Source: Capnocytophaga periodontitidis
Lineage (GTDB): Bacteria > Bacteroidota > Bacteroidia > Flavobacteriales > Flavobacteriaceae
NCBI RefSeq assembly: GCF_016126015.1
Contig: NZ_JAEFDB010000004.1
Coordinates: 124,001 to 188,000, forward strand
Direction of reading: 5' to 3'
Length of the DNA: 64,000 bases
Position 1 is the stretch's first letter; the number at the start of each line of letters is the position of its first letter. Under the pieces are notes generated by a model. The model did no database searches, had not been told where the DNA came from, and saw only the letters and a program-made list of their open reading frames with translations. Below are positions 15,610 to 24,417 of the stretch, in pieces. A program made the translations under genes and the position numbers.

Positions 15610-16122
15610 TTAAGAATTACCGTATTTAGCAAAAAACTCATTGATAAGCCTTTCTAATTCCTCAAAAGTGATTTCGAGTTCGCTATTGTCGATTTGAATT
15701 CCTTCAAACCTATTCCTTATCTCTTTACTTTTGATTCTGCTCAAGTAGTTTTCAGGGTGTTTGAGTTTGATATGGATGTGTATTCCATAGAATTTCATTC
15801 TGCCTATAGCAGCTATTTCGTTCCAAGGAATTTCACCTACCCATTTACCTACAAGATTCACATTGCTTTTGAGGTACTCAGGAGTGAGTATTACACCTCC
15901 TTTGCTTCTCTTTAATGATAATAGTCCTTTTATTCCCATAAAAAAGAGAATAATGGTTACTATCAATAAAACTAAAAAGAATGCTAAATAGTATAGGTTT
16001 AGGGTATCAGCTGATAAAATAAGAGCGATAACACCTGCTACACCAAGGATTATAAGAGCATAGATGCCTGTGAGTTTCAGCATTTTCTTTTTGCTGAACG
16101 GGATAATGATAGTATCTTTCAT
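15610..16122 (-). CDS. STM3941-family two-TM membrane protein
   Basis: 170 residues. Basic start FSKKKMLKLTG followed by two TMs (about 18-36 and 43-64), then a KRSKGGVILTPEYLKSNV segment and WVGEIPWNEIAAI, the layout of STM3941-type proteins. These have a PH-like domain after the helices. Function not established. Gaps of 15 and 20 bases to its neighbours place it inside the tandem membrane-protein unit, suggesting a shared envelope complex. Confidence 0.65.
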   Translation of the reverse strand: MKDTIIIPFSKKKMLKLTGIYALIILGVAGVIALILSADTLNLYYLAFFLVLLIVTIILFFMGIKGLLSLKRSKGGVILTPEYLKSNVNLVGKWVGEIPWNEIAAIGRMKFYGIHIHIKLKHPENYLSRIKSKEIRNRFEGIQIDNSELEITFEELERLINEFFAKYGNS

Positions 16123-16142
16123 TTTTCTGTTTAGTTCATAGG

Positions 16143-16811
16143 TTATTTTAAAGTTTTTATTTGAGCATTAGGATTGTATTTCTCGATAATCTCTACCAAG
16201 AGAGGGTATATATTCCTATACATAGTAATTCGAATAGATTTTATCGATTTAATATGTACAATTACTCTCCCTCCCCTAGCATAAAGAAAACTTACTTCTT
16301 TTATTGTTGTAGGATCAATCTCCTCAACGGTAAGAGAAACAAATAAGTACAGCTTATCTTTGCAAAGTATAAAAGGAGGAAAGTATTTGAAGAGAAATAA
16401 TTCTTTTTGTACACTCTGCAATAGCCGAAAGTCGCTATCACTCATTTGTTCTAAGAGTGCTTGCTGGTTTTTTATATTTCTTTTTAAAATACGATATAGT
16501 AAATAAATAGCCAAACACTCTATTGCTATTAGAAAAATTAGAAGAAGAAAAATGATAGGAATACCAACATCAGCTAATAGAAAAGCGCATACAACCATTA
16601 ACGGAAAGCTAACAAACAAGCCTATAACTACGCTCGCTTTTTTGATATATCGTTCTGCACCCTTTATATATTCCTGTCGTTCGGAGGAAAGAAGTCGGGG
16701 AGTATGATAGGCTAAGCGTTTTTCGAAATTACTTTTGTACTGCACAATAAAATATACCGAAACAACTACAAGCACGAATATGAGAATGATTATGGCATTC
16801 ATTGTATACAT
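16143..16811 (-). CDS. Three-TM membrane protein, paralogue 3
   Basis: 222 residues; start MYTMNAIIIL may begin at the second Met. TM1 near 5-23, TM2 and TM3 near 62-105. Shares RLLSSERQEYIKGAERYIKKA with paralogue 1 and the signature LEQMSDSDFRLLQSV, FPPFILCKDKLYLF, DPTTIKEVSF with both. It is the first gene of the four-gene unit (16811 to 14327). No TAnnTTTG core was seen before it. Confidence 0.7.
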   Translation of the reverse strand: MYTMNAIIILIFVLVVVSVYFIVQYKSNFEKRLAYHTPRLLSSERQEYIKGAERYIKKASVVIGLFVSFPLMVVCAFLLADVGIPIIFLLLIFLIAIECLAIYLLYRILKRNIKNQQALLEQMSDSDFRLLQSVQKELFLFKYFPPFILCKDKLYLFVSLTVEEIDPTTIKEVSFLYARGGRVIVHIKSIKSIRITMYRNIYPLLVEIIEKYNPNAQIKTLK

Positions 16812-16878
16812 ACTTTTAATTTTTGATTCACTGTGAAGTTGTATTTTTCAAACTTTCAATATGAGGGTTGCGACAAAA

Positions 16879-16911
16879 AAAGAGGCTTCACCTCAGTGGA
16901 GAAGCCTCTTT
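16879..16911 (-). terminator. leuS terminator
   Basis: 11-bp stem AAAGAGGCTTC / GAAGCCTCTTT with an 11-base loop; minus-strand T run follows directly. Confidence 0.85.
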
Positions 16912-16917
16912 GTATTA

Positions 16918-19900
16918 TTACATTACAATATTGATAATCCTATTAGGCACAACAATTACCTTTTTAGGGGTGTTGCCTTGTAGTTGTTCTGCGGTTTGAG
17001 GATCGGCGAGAATGGCTTGCTCTATCTCGGCAGGAGTCATACTTGTAGCATAAGCGCGTTTGAAGCGTACTTTGCCGTTAAACGATACGGGATACTCCTT
17101 ACTGTCTTCTTGCAAATACTTATCCTCGTGTACGGGATAAGGTGCATAAGTTATACTTTCGGCATTTCCGAGCCTTTTCCAGAGCTCTTCGGCGATATGT
17201 GGCGCAAAAGGTGCTACCAATACCGCAAGAGGCGCTAAAACGTCTCTATGATGGCATTTTAGCGATGATAACTCATTCACGCATATCATAAACTGACTCA
17301 CCGAGGTATTGAATGAGAAATTCTCGATATCTTCATTCACCTTTTTGATGGTTTTATGCAGTGCTTTGAGCATCTCGGGCGTAGGAGCTTCGTCGGTTAC
17401 TTGCCAGCCGTTATCATTGAAATACAAACGCCATAGCTTGCGCAAGAAGTTATACACCCCCGATATACCTGCTGTATTCCAAGGTTTGGCTTGTTCCAAA
17501 GGTCCTAAGAACATTTCGTAGAGGCGCAAAGTATCAGCACCATATTGCTCGCAAATATCATCGGGATTTACCACGTTGTATTTAGATTTAGACATCTTTT
17601 CTACTTCACGAGCACAGAGGAAAACACCCCCCTTACCCCCCTCAAGGGGGGAATTGTGCCCCTCAAAGATAAACTCTGCATTGGCAAATTCTTTGCGCCA
17701 CGCTTTAAATTTATCAATATCTAATTCATCAGAAGTATCTTTTAAGAGAGAAACATCTACGTGAATAGGTTGGATAATAGTATTAATTATTTTTCCTGAG
17801 AGTTTTTTCATAAACTCCACCCATTGAGGATATTTAGGGAAAATCTTCTCTAATAAAACAATCGCCAACTTATCATCCTTTAATTTCTTTGAAACAAATA
17901 TAGGAGGAAAGTTATTAGATGAAAGCTCTTTTACTTCAACTAAATTCACTTCATTACCTTGCTCATCTTTCACTTCCCATAACACTCGGTATGCAAAGGC
18001 ACTCATACCCAATATCATTCCTTGATTGATGAGTTTCTTAAATGGTTCTTCAGTAGGGGCAAAACCGCGGTCTTTGAGGAATTTGTTCCAGAAACGAGAG
18101 TACAAAAGGTGCCCTGTGGCGTGTTCGCTACCCCCTACGTAAAGGTCTACGTTTTGCCAGTAGTCTACTACGGCTTTGGTAGGGAAGGTTCCACGTGCGT
18201 CTTTTTCCATCATATATTCCAACCAATACCACGAAGAGCCTGCCCAACCTGGCATTGTATTCAATTCTAATGGGAATACGGTTTGGTTATCAATCAACTC
18301 GTTGCTCACTACCTTATGGTTTATGGTATCCCACGCCCAAGTAGTCGCATTGCCCAACGGTGGGTTGCCCTCTTCGGTAGGGAGGTATTTCTCTACTTCG
18401 GGTAGAAGAATAGGGAGGTACTCCTCGCCTATCATCTGTGGCAAGCTGTTTTTATAGTACACAGGGAAAGGTTCGCCCCAATAACGCTGACGTGAGAAAA
18501 CAGCATCGCGGAGACGGTAATTCACCTTGGCTTTGCCGGCTCCTTTGGCTTCTAAGGCTGCTAACACTTTGGCAACTGCCTCGCTAAAGTTAGTGCAACC
18601 ATTGAGAATGTCAGAGTTTTGGTAAGTCATTCCCTCTTTGTCGGTAAAGGCGTTTTCTGAAATATCTTTATCGAAAATATTAATCACTTCGGGCATTCCT
18701 TTGGCTCCCTTGAAGTGTTTAGCAAAGGCATAATCGCGGTCGTCACCAGCAGGCACTGCCATAACAGCCCCCGTACCATAGCTTGCCAATACATAATCGC
18801 CTATCCAGATAGGGATTTGCTTTCCGGTAAGAGGGTGCACGGCATACGCCCCTGTGAAAGCTCCTGATACGGTTTTGGTGTCTGCCATACGGTCGCGCTC
18901 TGAACGTTTGGCAGTAGCTGCGATGTAGGCTTCTACCTCAGCGCGTTGTTCCTCAGTAGTAATTTGCAATACTAAGGGGTGCTCGGGAGCAAGGGTAAGG
19001 TAAGTAACACCGAAGAGAGTATCGGGGCGAGTGGTGAAGACCTCGACTTTATGCTCGCCGGAGGCGAGCACAAAGTCGATAGAGGCTCCTACTGATTTTC
19101 CTATCCAGTTGCGTTGGCTTTCTTTGATGCTTTCACTCCAATCGATGGTGTCTAAACCTTGCAAGAGGCGTTCGGCATAGGCGGTGATGCGCATACTCCA
19201 TTGGGTCATTTTCTTGCGAATCACAGGGTGACCACCACGTTCGGATACACCATTGACAATTTCATCGTTGGCGAGTACAGTTCCTAAGGCAGGGCACCAG
19301 TTTACTTCGGTTTCTGCCAAGTAGGTAAGTCGATATTTTAGTAAATGACGTTGTTTGCTTTCAGCTGTCATTGCGTGCCATTGGGCAGCAGTGAAGGTTG
19401 GGGTATCGTCGTCGCAGGCAGCATTTACCTTGCTATTGCCTTCTGTTTCAAAGAGAGCGATAAGCGTTTCGATAGGCTCTGCCTTGTCGGTTGCGTTGTT
19501 ATACCACGAGTTAAACAACTGTATGAATATCCACTGGGTATGACGATAGTAATCGGGGTCGGAGGTCTTTACTTCGCGACTCCAATCAAAAGAAAAGCCC
19601 ATTTTATCTAATTGTTCGCGGTAACGGGCAATATTCTGTGCCGTAGTAACCGCAGGATGCTGCCCTGTTTGTATAGCGTATTGCTCGGCTGGCAGACCGA
19701 AACTATCATAACCTTGGGGGTGCAATACATTGAACCCTTTGTGACGCTTGTAGCGCGCCACGATGTCGCTGGCGATATACCCCAGCGGATGCCCCACGTG
19801 TAAGCCCGCCCCTGAGGGGTAAGGGAACATATCGAGCACGTAGTACTTAGGTTTGGTACTGTTATTTTGGGCTTTGAAAGTTTGATGTTTAGCCCAATAT

Positions 19901-19941
19901 TCTTGCCAAAAGGCTTCTATTTCTTTGTGATTATATACCAT
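16918..19941 (-). CDS. leuS: Leucyl-tRNA synthetase
   Basis: 1007 residues, longer than most bacterial LeuRS. Class I synthetase: FPYPSGAGLHVGH has the HIGH-type motif (about 40-52), and EKMSKSKYN has the KMSKS loop. The CP1 editing domain contains TRPDTLFG, and the C-terminal anticodon-binding domain is complete. The excess length is in the segment before KMSKS (GMSAFAYRVLWEVKDEQGNE onward), where a run reading NSPLEGGKGGVF is encoded by an inserted palindromic repeat (17620-17655). Editing and aminoacylation residues look intact, so the gene is expected to work. Own promoter at 19992-20023 and own terminator. Confidence 0.97.
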   Translation of the reverse strand: MVYNHKEIEAFWQEYWAKHQTFKAQNNSTKPKYYVLDMFPYPSGAGLHVGHPLGYIASDIVARYKRHKGFNVLHPQGYDSFGLPAEQYAIQTGQHPAVTTAQNIARYREQLDKMGFSFDWSREVKTSDPDYYRHTQWIFIQLFNSWYNNATDKAEPIETLIALFETEGNSKVNAACDDDTPTFTAAQWHAMTAESKQRHLLKYRLTYLAETEVNWCPALGTVLANDEIVNGVSERGGHPVIRKKMTQWSMRITAYAERLLQGLDTIDWSESIKESQRNWIGKSVGASIDFVLASGEHKVEVFTTRPDTLFGVTYLTLAPEHPLVLQITTEEQRAEVEAYIAATAKRSERDRMADTKTVSGAFTGAYAVHPLTGKQIPIWIGDYVLASYGTGAVMAVPAGDDRDYAFAKHFKGAKGMPEVINIFDKDISENAFTDKEGMTYQNSDILNGCTNFSEAVAKVLAALEAKGAGKAKVNYRLRDAVFSRQRYWGEPFPVYYKNSLPQMIGEEYLPILLPEVEKYLPTEEGNPPLGNATTWAWDTINHKVVSNELIDNQTVFPLELNTMPGWAGSSWYWLEYMMEKDARGTFPTKAVVDYWQNVDLYVGGSEHATGHLLYSRFWNKFLKDRGFAPTEEPFKKLINQGMILGMSAFAYRVLWEVKDEQGNEVNLVEVKELSSNNFPPIFVSKKLKDDKLAIVLLEKIFPKYPQWVEFMKKLSGKIINTIIQPIHVDVSLLKDTSDELDIDKFKAWRKEFANAEFIFEGHNSPLEGGKGGVFLCAREVEKMSKSKYNVVNPDDICEQYGADTLRLYEMFLGPLEQAKPWNTAGISGVYNFLRKLWRLYFNDNGWQVTDEAPTPEMLKALHKTIKKVNEDIENFSFNTSVSQFMICVNELSSLKCHHRDVLAPLAVLVAPFAPHIAEELWKRLGNAESITYAPYPVHEDKYLQEDSKEYPVSFNGKVRFKRAYATSMTPAEIEQAILADPQTAEQLQGNTPKKVIVVPNRIINIVM
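17620..17655 (-). repeat. G/C-rich palindromic repeat inserted in frame in leuS
   Basis: CCCCCCTTACCCCCCTCAAG followed by GGGGGG forms a hairpin, quite unlike the A+T-rich surroundings. It encodes NSPLEGGKGGVF just ahead of the KMSKS loop. Related CCCCCGAAGGGGG palindromes lie between genes at about 2220, 24430 and 28600. Confidence 0.75.
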
Positions 19942-19991
19942 TTGTCGTTAATTTGTCGATTTGTCAATTAGCAAATTTGCCAATTATGGGG

Positions 19992-20023
19992 CAAAGGTAG
20001 TGTATAATTAGGAAATGAGCAAA
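19992..20023 (-). promoter_or_regulatory. leuS promoter
   Basis: Minus strand TTTG (20020-20023), 20-base spacer, TACCTTTG (19992-19999); 50 bases upstream of ATG. Confidence 0.7.
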
Positions 20024-20035
20024 TTTGGTGCATTT

Positions 20036-20240
20036 TAAGATAAGAGGTAAGAGATAAGGTGCGAGCCACACGGGCAGTTTTTTAGAGGGTAGGGGGAGTG
20101 ATGGGAGTAATGGGAATAATGGGAGTAATGGGGAAGGGGTTGTTTAGGTAAGAGATAAGAGATAAGAGATAAGAAAGTGATGATGATCAGCTTTGGGGAA
20201 GTTGTTTAGGTAAGAGATAAGAGGTAAGAGATAAGAAAAT
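20036..20240. repeat. Low-complexity intergenic block
   Basis: Strings of TAAGAGATAAGAGGTAAGA alternate with a GGGAGTAATGGGAATAATGG tandem array (about 20096-20132, 9-base period) and GTGCGAGCCACACGGGCAG, the inverted form of the GTGCGGCTCGCAC repeat. The whole gap 19942-20322 contains no convincing gene. Confidence 0.6.
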
Positions 20241-20276
20241 AAGCTTTATCAAAGTTTTGGGACTTTGACAAAGCTT
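20241..20276 (-). terminator. Terminator made of a CTTTGNCAAAG repeat
   Basis: AAGCTTTATCAAAGT / ACTTTGACAAAGCTT, 15-bp stem with one G-T or mismatch position and a 6-base loop, downstream of the lipoprotein gene at 20323. Confidence 0.65.
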
Positions 20277-20322
20277 ACTAAAATAATCTTTTGTATATTA
20301 TTCCTTAATGTTAGTACTCAAA

Positions 20323-21108
20323 TTAGTTACTATTTGGTTTTAAGTTGTAATATTTTACAACAATTTCTCGTGAGTTATCAATTTTCTGTGTTATTATTAA
20401 GGAGTCATATTCATCTAAATTTCCCTCTGGAATATTGTTCAAATAAATCTTTTCATTGATTGTGAAGTCTCCTTTTTGTTTGTAGATTTTTCCTTTTTGA
20501 CGAACATTAGGGTCTATAAAAAGTGCTCTTAAATCATATTTTTTCTCAACTGCTTCTTTCTGACTGAGAAAGTCATCTGTTGGTTCATCTCCATCTTCAA
20601 TTTTAAAATATGTCTTATCAATAGTAATTTTTGCAACATTAAAGTTGATGGACAATTTTATAGACTCTCCTACTGCTTCTCCGTTAATAAATTTCTGAAA
20701 TTCATAGGTATGTTTAAAAGAACCAGGTACCAACGGGCGAATATAAAAATCATGTTTTCCTTTCTTTGTAAAACTGATATAATTTTTATCTTTGTGTATA
20801 GTATTATCTTCATCACTAAGATAAAGTCCAAAATCTACCCATATTTTTTGATGATAGGAAGTCCCTTTGTCAACAGGAATTAATCTATACTCTACATTGT
20901 CGTTATTTCCTTCATCATTAATAGTTAGCTGAAAAGGTACATAGTCATTCACTTGAACATTTTCAAGATTTTTATATGTACTAGTAAAGTATTCTCTTAC
21001 GGTTGCTTCATATTTTTCTGCCTCTTTTTTTTCTGCCTCTTTGTCATTTTTATTACAAGCAACTAAAGACATTACTGTTGCAAAAACAAATATAATTCCT
21101 TTTTTCAT
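20323..21108 (-). CDS. Hypothetical lipoprotein
   Basis: 261 residues. Signal peptide with lipobox SLVAC (Cys18), then a charged linker NKNDKEAEKKEAEKYE that may act as surface-export signal. The remainder is beta-rich with repeated hydrophobic strand patterns and ends YYNLKPNSN. No family recognised. Monocistronic: TATTTTTG core at 21154-21161 and a repeat-derived terminator downstream. Confidence 0.7.
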   Translation of the reverse strand: MKKGIIFVFATVMSLVACNKNDKEAEKKEAEKYEATVREYFTSTYKNLENVQVNDYVPFQLTINDEGNNDNVEYRLIPVDKGTSYHQKIWVDFGLYLSDEDNTIHKDKNYISFTKKGKHDFYIRPLVPGSFKHTYEFQKFINGEAVGESIKLSINFNVAKITIDKTYFKIEDGDEPTDDFLSQKEAVEKKYDLRALFIDPNVRQKGKIYKQKGDFTINEKIYLNNIPEGNLDEYDSLIITQKIDNSREIVVKYYNLKPNSN

Positions 21109-21153
21109 AATAAATATAATTTTTTAATAGTTATACAATCATTTTATTGGGTG

Positions 21154-21161
21154 CAAAAATA
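21154..21161 (-). promoter_or_regulatory. Promoter core of the 20323 lipoprotein gene
   Basis: TATTTTTG on the minus strand 46 bases upstream of the ATG at 21108. Confidence 0.55.
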
Positions 21162-21255
21162 TAAAAAAAATCTAAGAATAATATTATTTTAACAAAAGTT
21201 TAACGCAAGAACTTTGGGGAAGGGGTTTTTTAGGTAAGAGATAAGAGGTAAGAAA

Positions 21256-21296
21256 ATAGGCTTTAGCAAAGTCCAAAAACTTTGCCAAAGCCTATT
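21256..21296 (-). terminator. Terminator made of a CTTTGNCAAAG repeat
   Basis: AATAGGCTTTAGCAAAGT / ACTTTGCCAAAGCCTATT, 17-18 bp stem with a 6-base loop, seven bases after the stop of the pentapeptide-like gene. Confidence 0.7.
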
Positions 21297-21302
21297 ATAA
21301 CC

Positions 21303-22268
21303 TTACTTTATTCTGCAATTGGTGGCTTCTGCTGCCTCGCAAACAAGGTCGTAGAGTCGCTGTGCAAAAACAAAACTTTCGGGTTCTTTAGGGTTTGTAA
21401 AATCTTTAGGGTGAGCGAATGCATAAGGTCTTCGCGGGTGCGGACGATAAAACGATTTGGCATAACGCATAATCATTTCATCGTCGCTCGCTTTTGCTTC
21501 TACCAGCTCACAAAGCTTGTCGAAAAAAGCATCTGTGCAATGTACCAAACAGTTGTTTGGCGAGGGTTTCACGCGGTCTAAATAGCAATCTGCAAAGCTA
21601 CTCATCATTACTTCAGCTTGAGAGAAATCTATACGATCAAAGCGATTATCTACCTCTTCGGGAGTTACGTAGCCTTTTTTCCATTTTTCAGACCCCATCT
21701 CTAGACTGTCAAACGAACAATCATACAGCGTTCCTTTAAAAACGCAATCTTCTAAAGGAGAACCCCAAAAGTTGATTTTTCGCATTTTGCCTTCAAATAA
21801 ACAGTCTTTTATCAGGTCGCAGTTAAAAAATAGTTTGGTGTTTTTCTTGCGTATGCCTTTAAATGAGCAAGATTGTAGGATACCATAAAAAGTATGGTCT
21901 TTGATCGTGCAATCATCAAAAGAGCAGTTTTTAAATATCATTTTGCCAGCAAGGCTTTTGTCGAAAAACGCTTCGTTAAAGACGCTGTTTTCAATCGTAC
22001 TAGGGTTTTTATGTTCTTTTGAAACAAGTAAGAAATTAAGCCATTTTGAGCCCGAAAAATCGCAATTTTGCATTCCTGTGATAATGAGTTCGAAGTAATC
22101 GTAATAATACTTGTCGTGAGAGTATTCCAGTTTTATCCCACGAAAGTCCTGCAAGCCTTCTTCAGTAAGTCCAAAAGGAGACACACTAAGGTTTTGAGTT
22201 GCTGCAAGCACGTCTTGCAAAGAAGGATAAACATCCCAACGTTTTTTGAGTTTTATGGGTATTGCCAT
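21303..22268 (-). CDS. Pentapeptide-repeat-like beta-helix protein
   Basis: 321 residues without signal peptide. The centre (about 70-190) has recurring F-x-x-C/S-x-F steps: CDFSGSKWLNF, SVFNEAFF, CSFDDCTI, CSFKGIRKK, CLFEGKMRK, CVFKGTLYD, CSFDSLEM, a degenerate quadrilateral beta-helix as in pentapeptide proteins. The C-terminal 120 residues are helical and unrecognised. Some pentapeptide proteins mimic DNA or shield topoisomerase, but nothing here identifies a target. It lies 12 bases after the outer-membrane protein gene, so probably the second gene of a pair. Confidence 0.7.
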   Translation of the reverse strand: MAIPIKLKKRWDVYPSLQDVLAATQNLSVSPFGLTEEGLQDFRGIKLEYSHDKYYYDYFELIITGMQNCDFSGSKWLNFLLVSKEHKNPSTIENSVFNEAFFDKSLAGKMIFKNCSFDDCTIKDHTFYGILQSCSFKGIRKKNTKLFFNCDLIKDCLFEGKMRKINFWGSPLEDCVFKGTLYDCSFDSLEMGSEKWKKGYVTPEEVDNRFDRIDFSQAEVMMSSFADCYLDRVKPSPNNCLVHCTDAFFDKLCELVEAKASDDEMIMRYAKSFYRPHPRRPYAFAHPKDFTNPKEPESFVFAQRLYDLVCEAAEATNCRIK

Positions 22269-22280
22269 AGGATTAATTTG

Positions 22281-22889
22281 CTAATTTTTCTTATCTTTCC
22301 AAACATCGGGATTGAAGTAGTAAGTAAGTCCTACTTGGTAGACTACATTTTTAGGTTCGTAGCGGAAAGGGTATTCACGCGTATAATCATCTTTTGTAAC
22401 ACTCCATCGTCCGCCTTTGATACGTGCTTCAAGAGAAAGTTGTGGATTGAGGTATATTTCAAGTCCCATAAATCCAGCGATGTCCATCATACGTTGGTCG
22501 GGGATTTGAGCATCCTTGCTTAGAGCAAAATCAAGAGAGCCTCCGCAATCTAAGCGCATTCCTTTAAAGAATCTAAAACTCATTACATACCCCACTGATA
22601 GATAAGGGATAGAGTAGGAAGTGTTGATACCTTTTTCGGAGTATTTGTATTTACTACCTTGACCTGAGTAGGTGAGCTCAAATTTACCTGCAAGAAATTC
22701 GTATACATAGTCGGTATAGACAAATCCGAAGTAAGGTTTTTGAACGGGATCGTAATCGCCATCACCTCTGAAAGAAAAGTTAGCAAAGTTTATCCCACCT
22801 TTAGCACTCAAGGTACTATAGCGCAACCAATCATTTTGTGCTTGTGTGGTAAGGCTTAAGAGCAAAAACAAAGAAGTGATATATTTCAT
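22281..22889 (-). CDS. Small outer-membrane beta-barrel protein
   Basis: 202 residues. Signal peptide MKYITSLFLLLSLTTQAQ; the mature part alternates strands and turns (LSVGYVMSFRFF, LEIYLNPQLSLEARIKGG, VVYQVGLTYYF) as in 8-strand barrels of the OmpW/porin-like class. No specific family. A TACTTTTG core (22920-22927) lies 31 bases upstream. Confidence 0.65.
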   Translation of the reverse strand: MKYITSLFLLLSLTTQAQNDWLRYSTLSAKGGINFANFSFRGDGDYDPVQKPYFGFVYTDYVYEFLAGKFELTYSGQGSKYKYSEKGINTSYSIPYLSVGYVMSFRFFKGMRLDCGGSLDFALSKDAQIPDQRMMDIAGFMGLEIYLNPQLSLEARIKGGRWSVTKDDYTREYPFRYEPKNVVYQVGLTYYFNPDVWKDKKN

Positions 22890-22919
22890 AGTTGATTTAC
22901 TAATTAGCTAATTATAGGA

Positions 22920-22927
22920 CAAAAGTA
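22920..22927 (-). promoter_or_regulatory. Promoter core of the barrel/pentapeptide pair
   Basis: TACTTTTG on minus, 31 bases before ATG 22889. Confidence 0.55.
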
Positions 22928-23041
22928 GAGTATAATGAGCAAATGAGCAAATTTGGCACGAGCTATAAGCTCTATTTATAGTAGGCACGAGCTATAAGCT
23001 CGCGCCAGCGGGGGGATTCTTTTCATTCTTAGACAGATATT

Positions 23042-23611
23042 TTAATAATAGACAATACTCCTTGTGTAATGCTGTACACAATCAGGATAAGTACCGGCTT
23101 GTTTGTGAATCCAATTGCCGTGGTCATCATACTCGTAGGTAGTGGCAGGTTGAGAGCGCAAGATACCATTTTTATAAAAACTCGTAAATGTACGGACTTG
23201 CTCTGTGTAGGGTACTCTACGATTCTGTTCAGTATGTTCTATTTCTTTCTCTATGCGTTCCTCTTCACCTCTTTTGTAGTGGTAGGTTTTAGTCTTTGTT
23301 ATTTTATTCTGCTTGTAAAAATGAACTCTGAGGGTTACTTTCTCTCCTTGATAGGAGTAAAGGTGCTCTTGTGAGGAGTCTTCCCAAGCATACCAAATGT
23401 TCTTCACTACATTTCCTTGAGTGTCAAACTCAGTGATACACGTCCATTGAACATAGTCTATACAAGCTGCACACTTTCCTGAATAGGAAGCAGTAGTGGC
23501 TTTTACTTGTTTTACTTTTCCTTTGAGGTCATACTTTTCCCAATCGGTTTGCTGAGCTTGCAAGCTGAAAACAAATGTTAGGACTATAAAGGGCAAAAAT
23601 ATTTTTTTCAT
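23042..23611 (-). CDS. Exported LKGKVK/YD-repeat protein 1
   Basis: 189 residues with signal peptide MKKIFLPFIVLTFVFSLQAQ. Mature start DLKGKVKQVKA, then strand-turn units ending YEYDDHGNWIHK and a C-terminal SIVYY. The N-terminal LKGKVK and the YDxxGNW motif recur in the genes at 25159, 25905, 26654 and 51401. The pattern resembles single RHS/YD units from which a beta cage is made, but the proteins are far too short for a toxin shell. Has CAAC Cys pairs absent in the paralogues. Function unknown. Confidence 0.65.
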   Translation of the reverse strand: MKKIFLPFIVLTFVFSLQAQQTDWEKYDLKGKVKQVKATTASYSGKCAACIDYVQWTCITEFDTQGNVVKNIWYAWEDSSQEHLYSYQGEKVTLRVHFYKQNKITKTKTYHYKRGEEERIEKEIEHTEQNRRVPYTEQVRTFTSFYKNGILRSQPATTYEYDDHGNWIHKQAGTYPDCVQHYTRSIVYY

Positions 23612-23667
23612 AGGGTTCTTGATTTTAGATAAGAGATAAGAAATTAATAAAACATTGATAATTAATA

Positions 23668-24366
23668 TTATAAGAAATTACCTTCCTTATCTATAGTCAG
23701 TTCTTTGCCATTTTTGATGAGCAAATAATAATAATCTTCCCATTCTTCGGTAGGTTCTGAATAAGGCTCGGCGTGTTCATATTCAAATGGGAGCTTTGTA
23801 TTTCCTTTTTTGTCAATCATTCCCCATTTGCCCTTGTATTTCACCATTGCGTAACCACTTTCGTTAAAATGATCTGCGTCATCGTATACAAATGGCAGTA
23901 CGAGCTCTCCTTTAGGATTTAAAAAACCGTAATACCCTCTATTTTTGGCAAATGCCAAACCTTGGTAAAACACATCAATTTCGTCAAACCAAGGGGTAAG
24001 ACTTTTGTTGTGGATATCCAAAAGTTGATAACTATCGTTCAATTTTACCACAAATACGCCTTGTGAATACCAAATAAAATCATACTCAGCAGGGATAATT
24101 TCCTCACCTGAAGGCTTGATGATTCCTCTTAAATTGTTGATAGTAACATCGTAAAAAGGCATATCTTGAGGGGGATTGGTATCAATATAATCGTATTTCA
24201 CGGGGGTGATTTCCAATCCTTTAGGGCTTACAAGTCCGTATTTATCGCCTTTGCGCACCATCATATTCTCGGTGCGTGTGGGGAGTACTTCATCGTACTG
24301 TTTGCGCCAATCGCTGTTACAAGCTGCACAGCATAGCGCTAAGGTTGTTATTAAGAATTTTTTCAT
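23668..24366 (-). CDS. WG-repeat lipoprotein
   Basis: 232 residues, lipobox CCAAC (Cys16). The mature protein is built of WG-type repeats: KGDKYGLVSPKGLEITP, NLRGIIKPSGEEIIPAEYDF, NRGYYGFLNPKGELVLPF, YKGKWGMIDKKGNTKLPFEY and a last IKNGKELTIDKEG, about one every 40-45 residues. WG repeats are beta folds of poorly known function, often in surface or periplasmic proteins of Bacteroidota. Located next to the YD-repeat cluster and on the same strand. Confidence 0.8.
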   Translation of the reverse strand: MKKFLITTLALCCAACNSDWRKQYDEVLPTRTENMMVRKGDKYGLVSPKGLEITPVKYDYIDTNPPQDMPFYDVTINNLRGIIKPSGEEIIPAEYDFIWYSQGVFVVKLNDSYQLLDIHNKSLTPWFDEIDVFYQGLAFAKNRGYYGFLNPKGELVLPFVYDDADHFNESGYAMVKYKGKWGMIDKKGNTKLPFEYEHAEPYSEPTEEWEDYYYLLIKNGKELTIDKEGNFL

Positions 24367-24417
24367 TATATTGTTGTTTTTGGTTATTCTATTAAAAATA
24401 TATTGATTATCATATTT

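Noticed and set aside
16918-19941. leuS length of 1007 as a sign of gene fusion
   Set aside because: Motif order is that of a single LeuRS; the excess is an insert near KMSKS, partly a palindromic repeat.
20036-20240. Possible CRISPR array from regular TAAGAGATAAG units
   Set aside because: Units are 6-12 bases, have no spacers of equal length, and recur all over the window; no cas genes.
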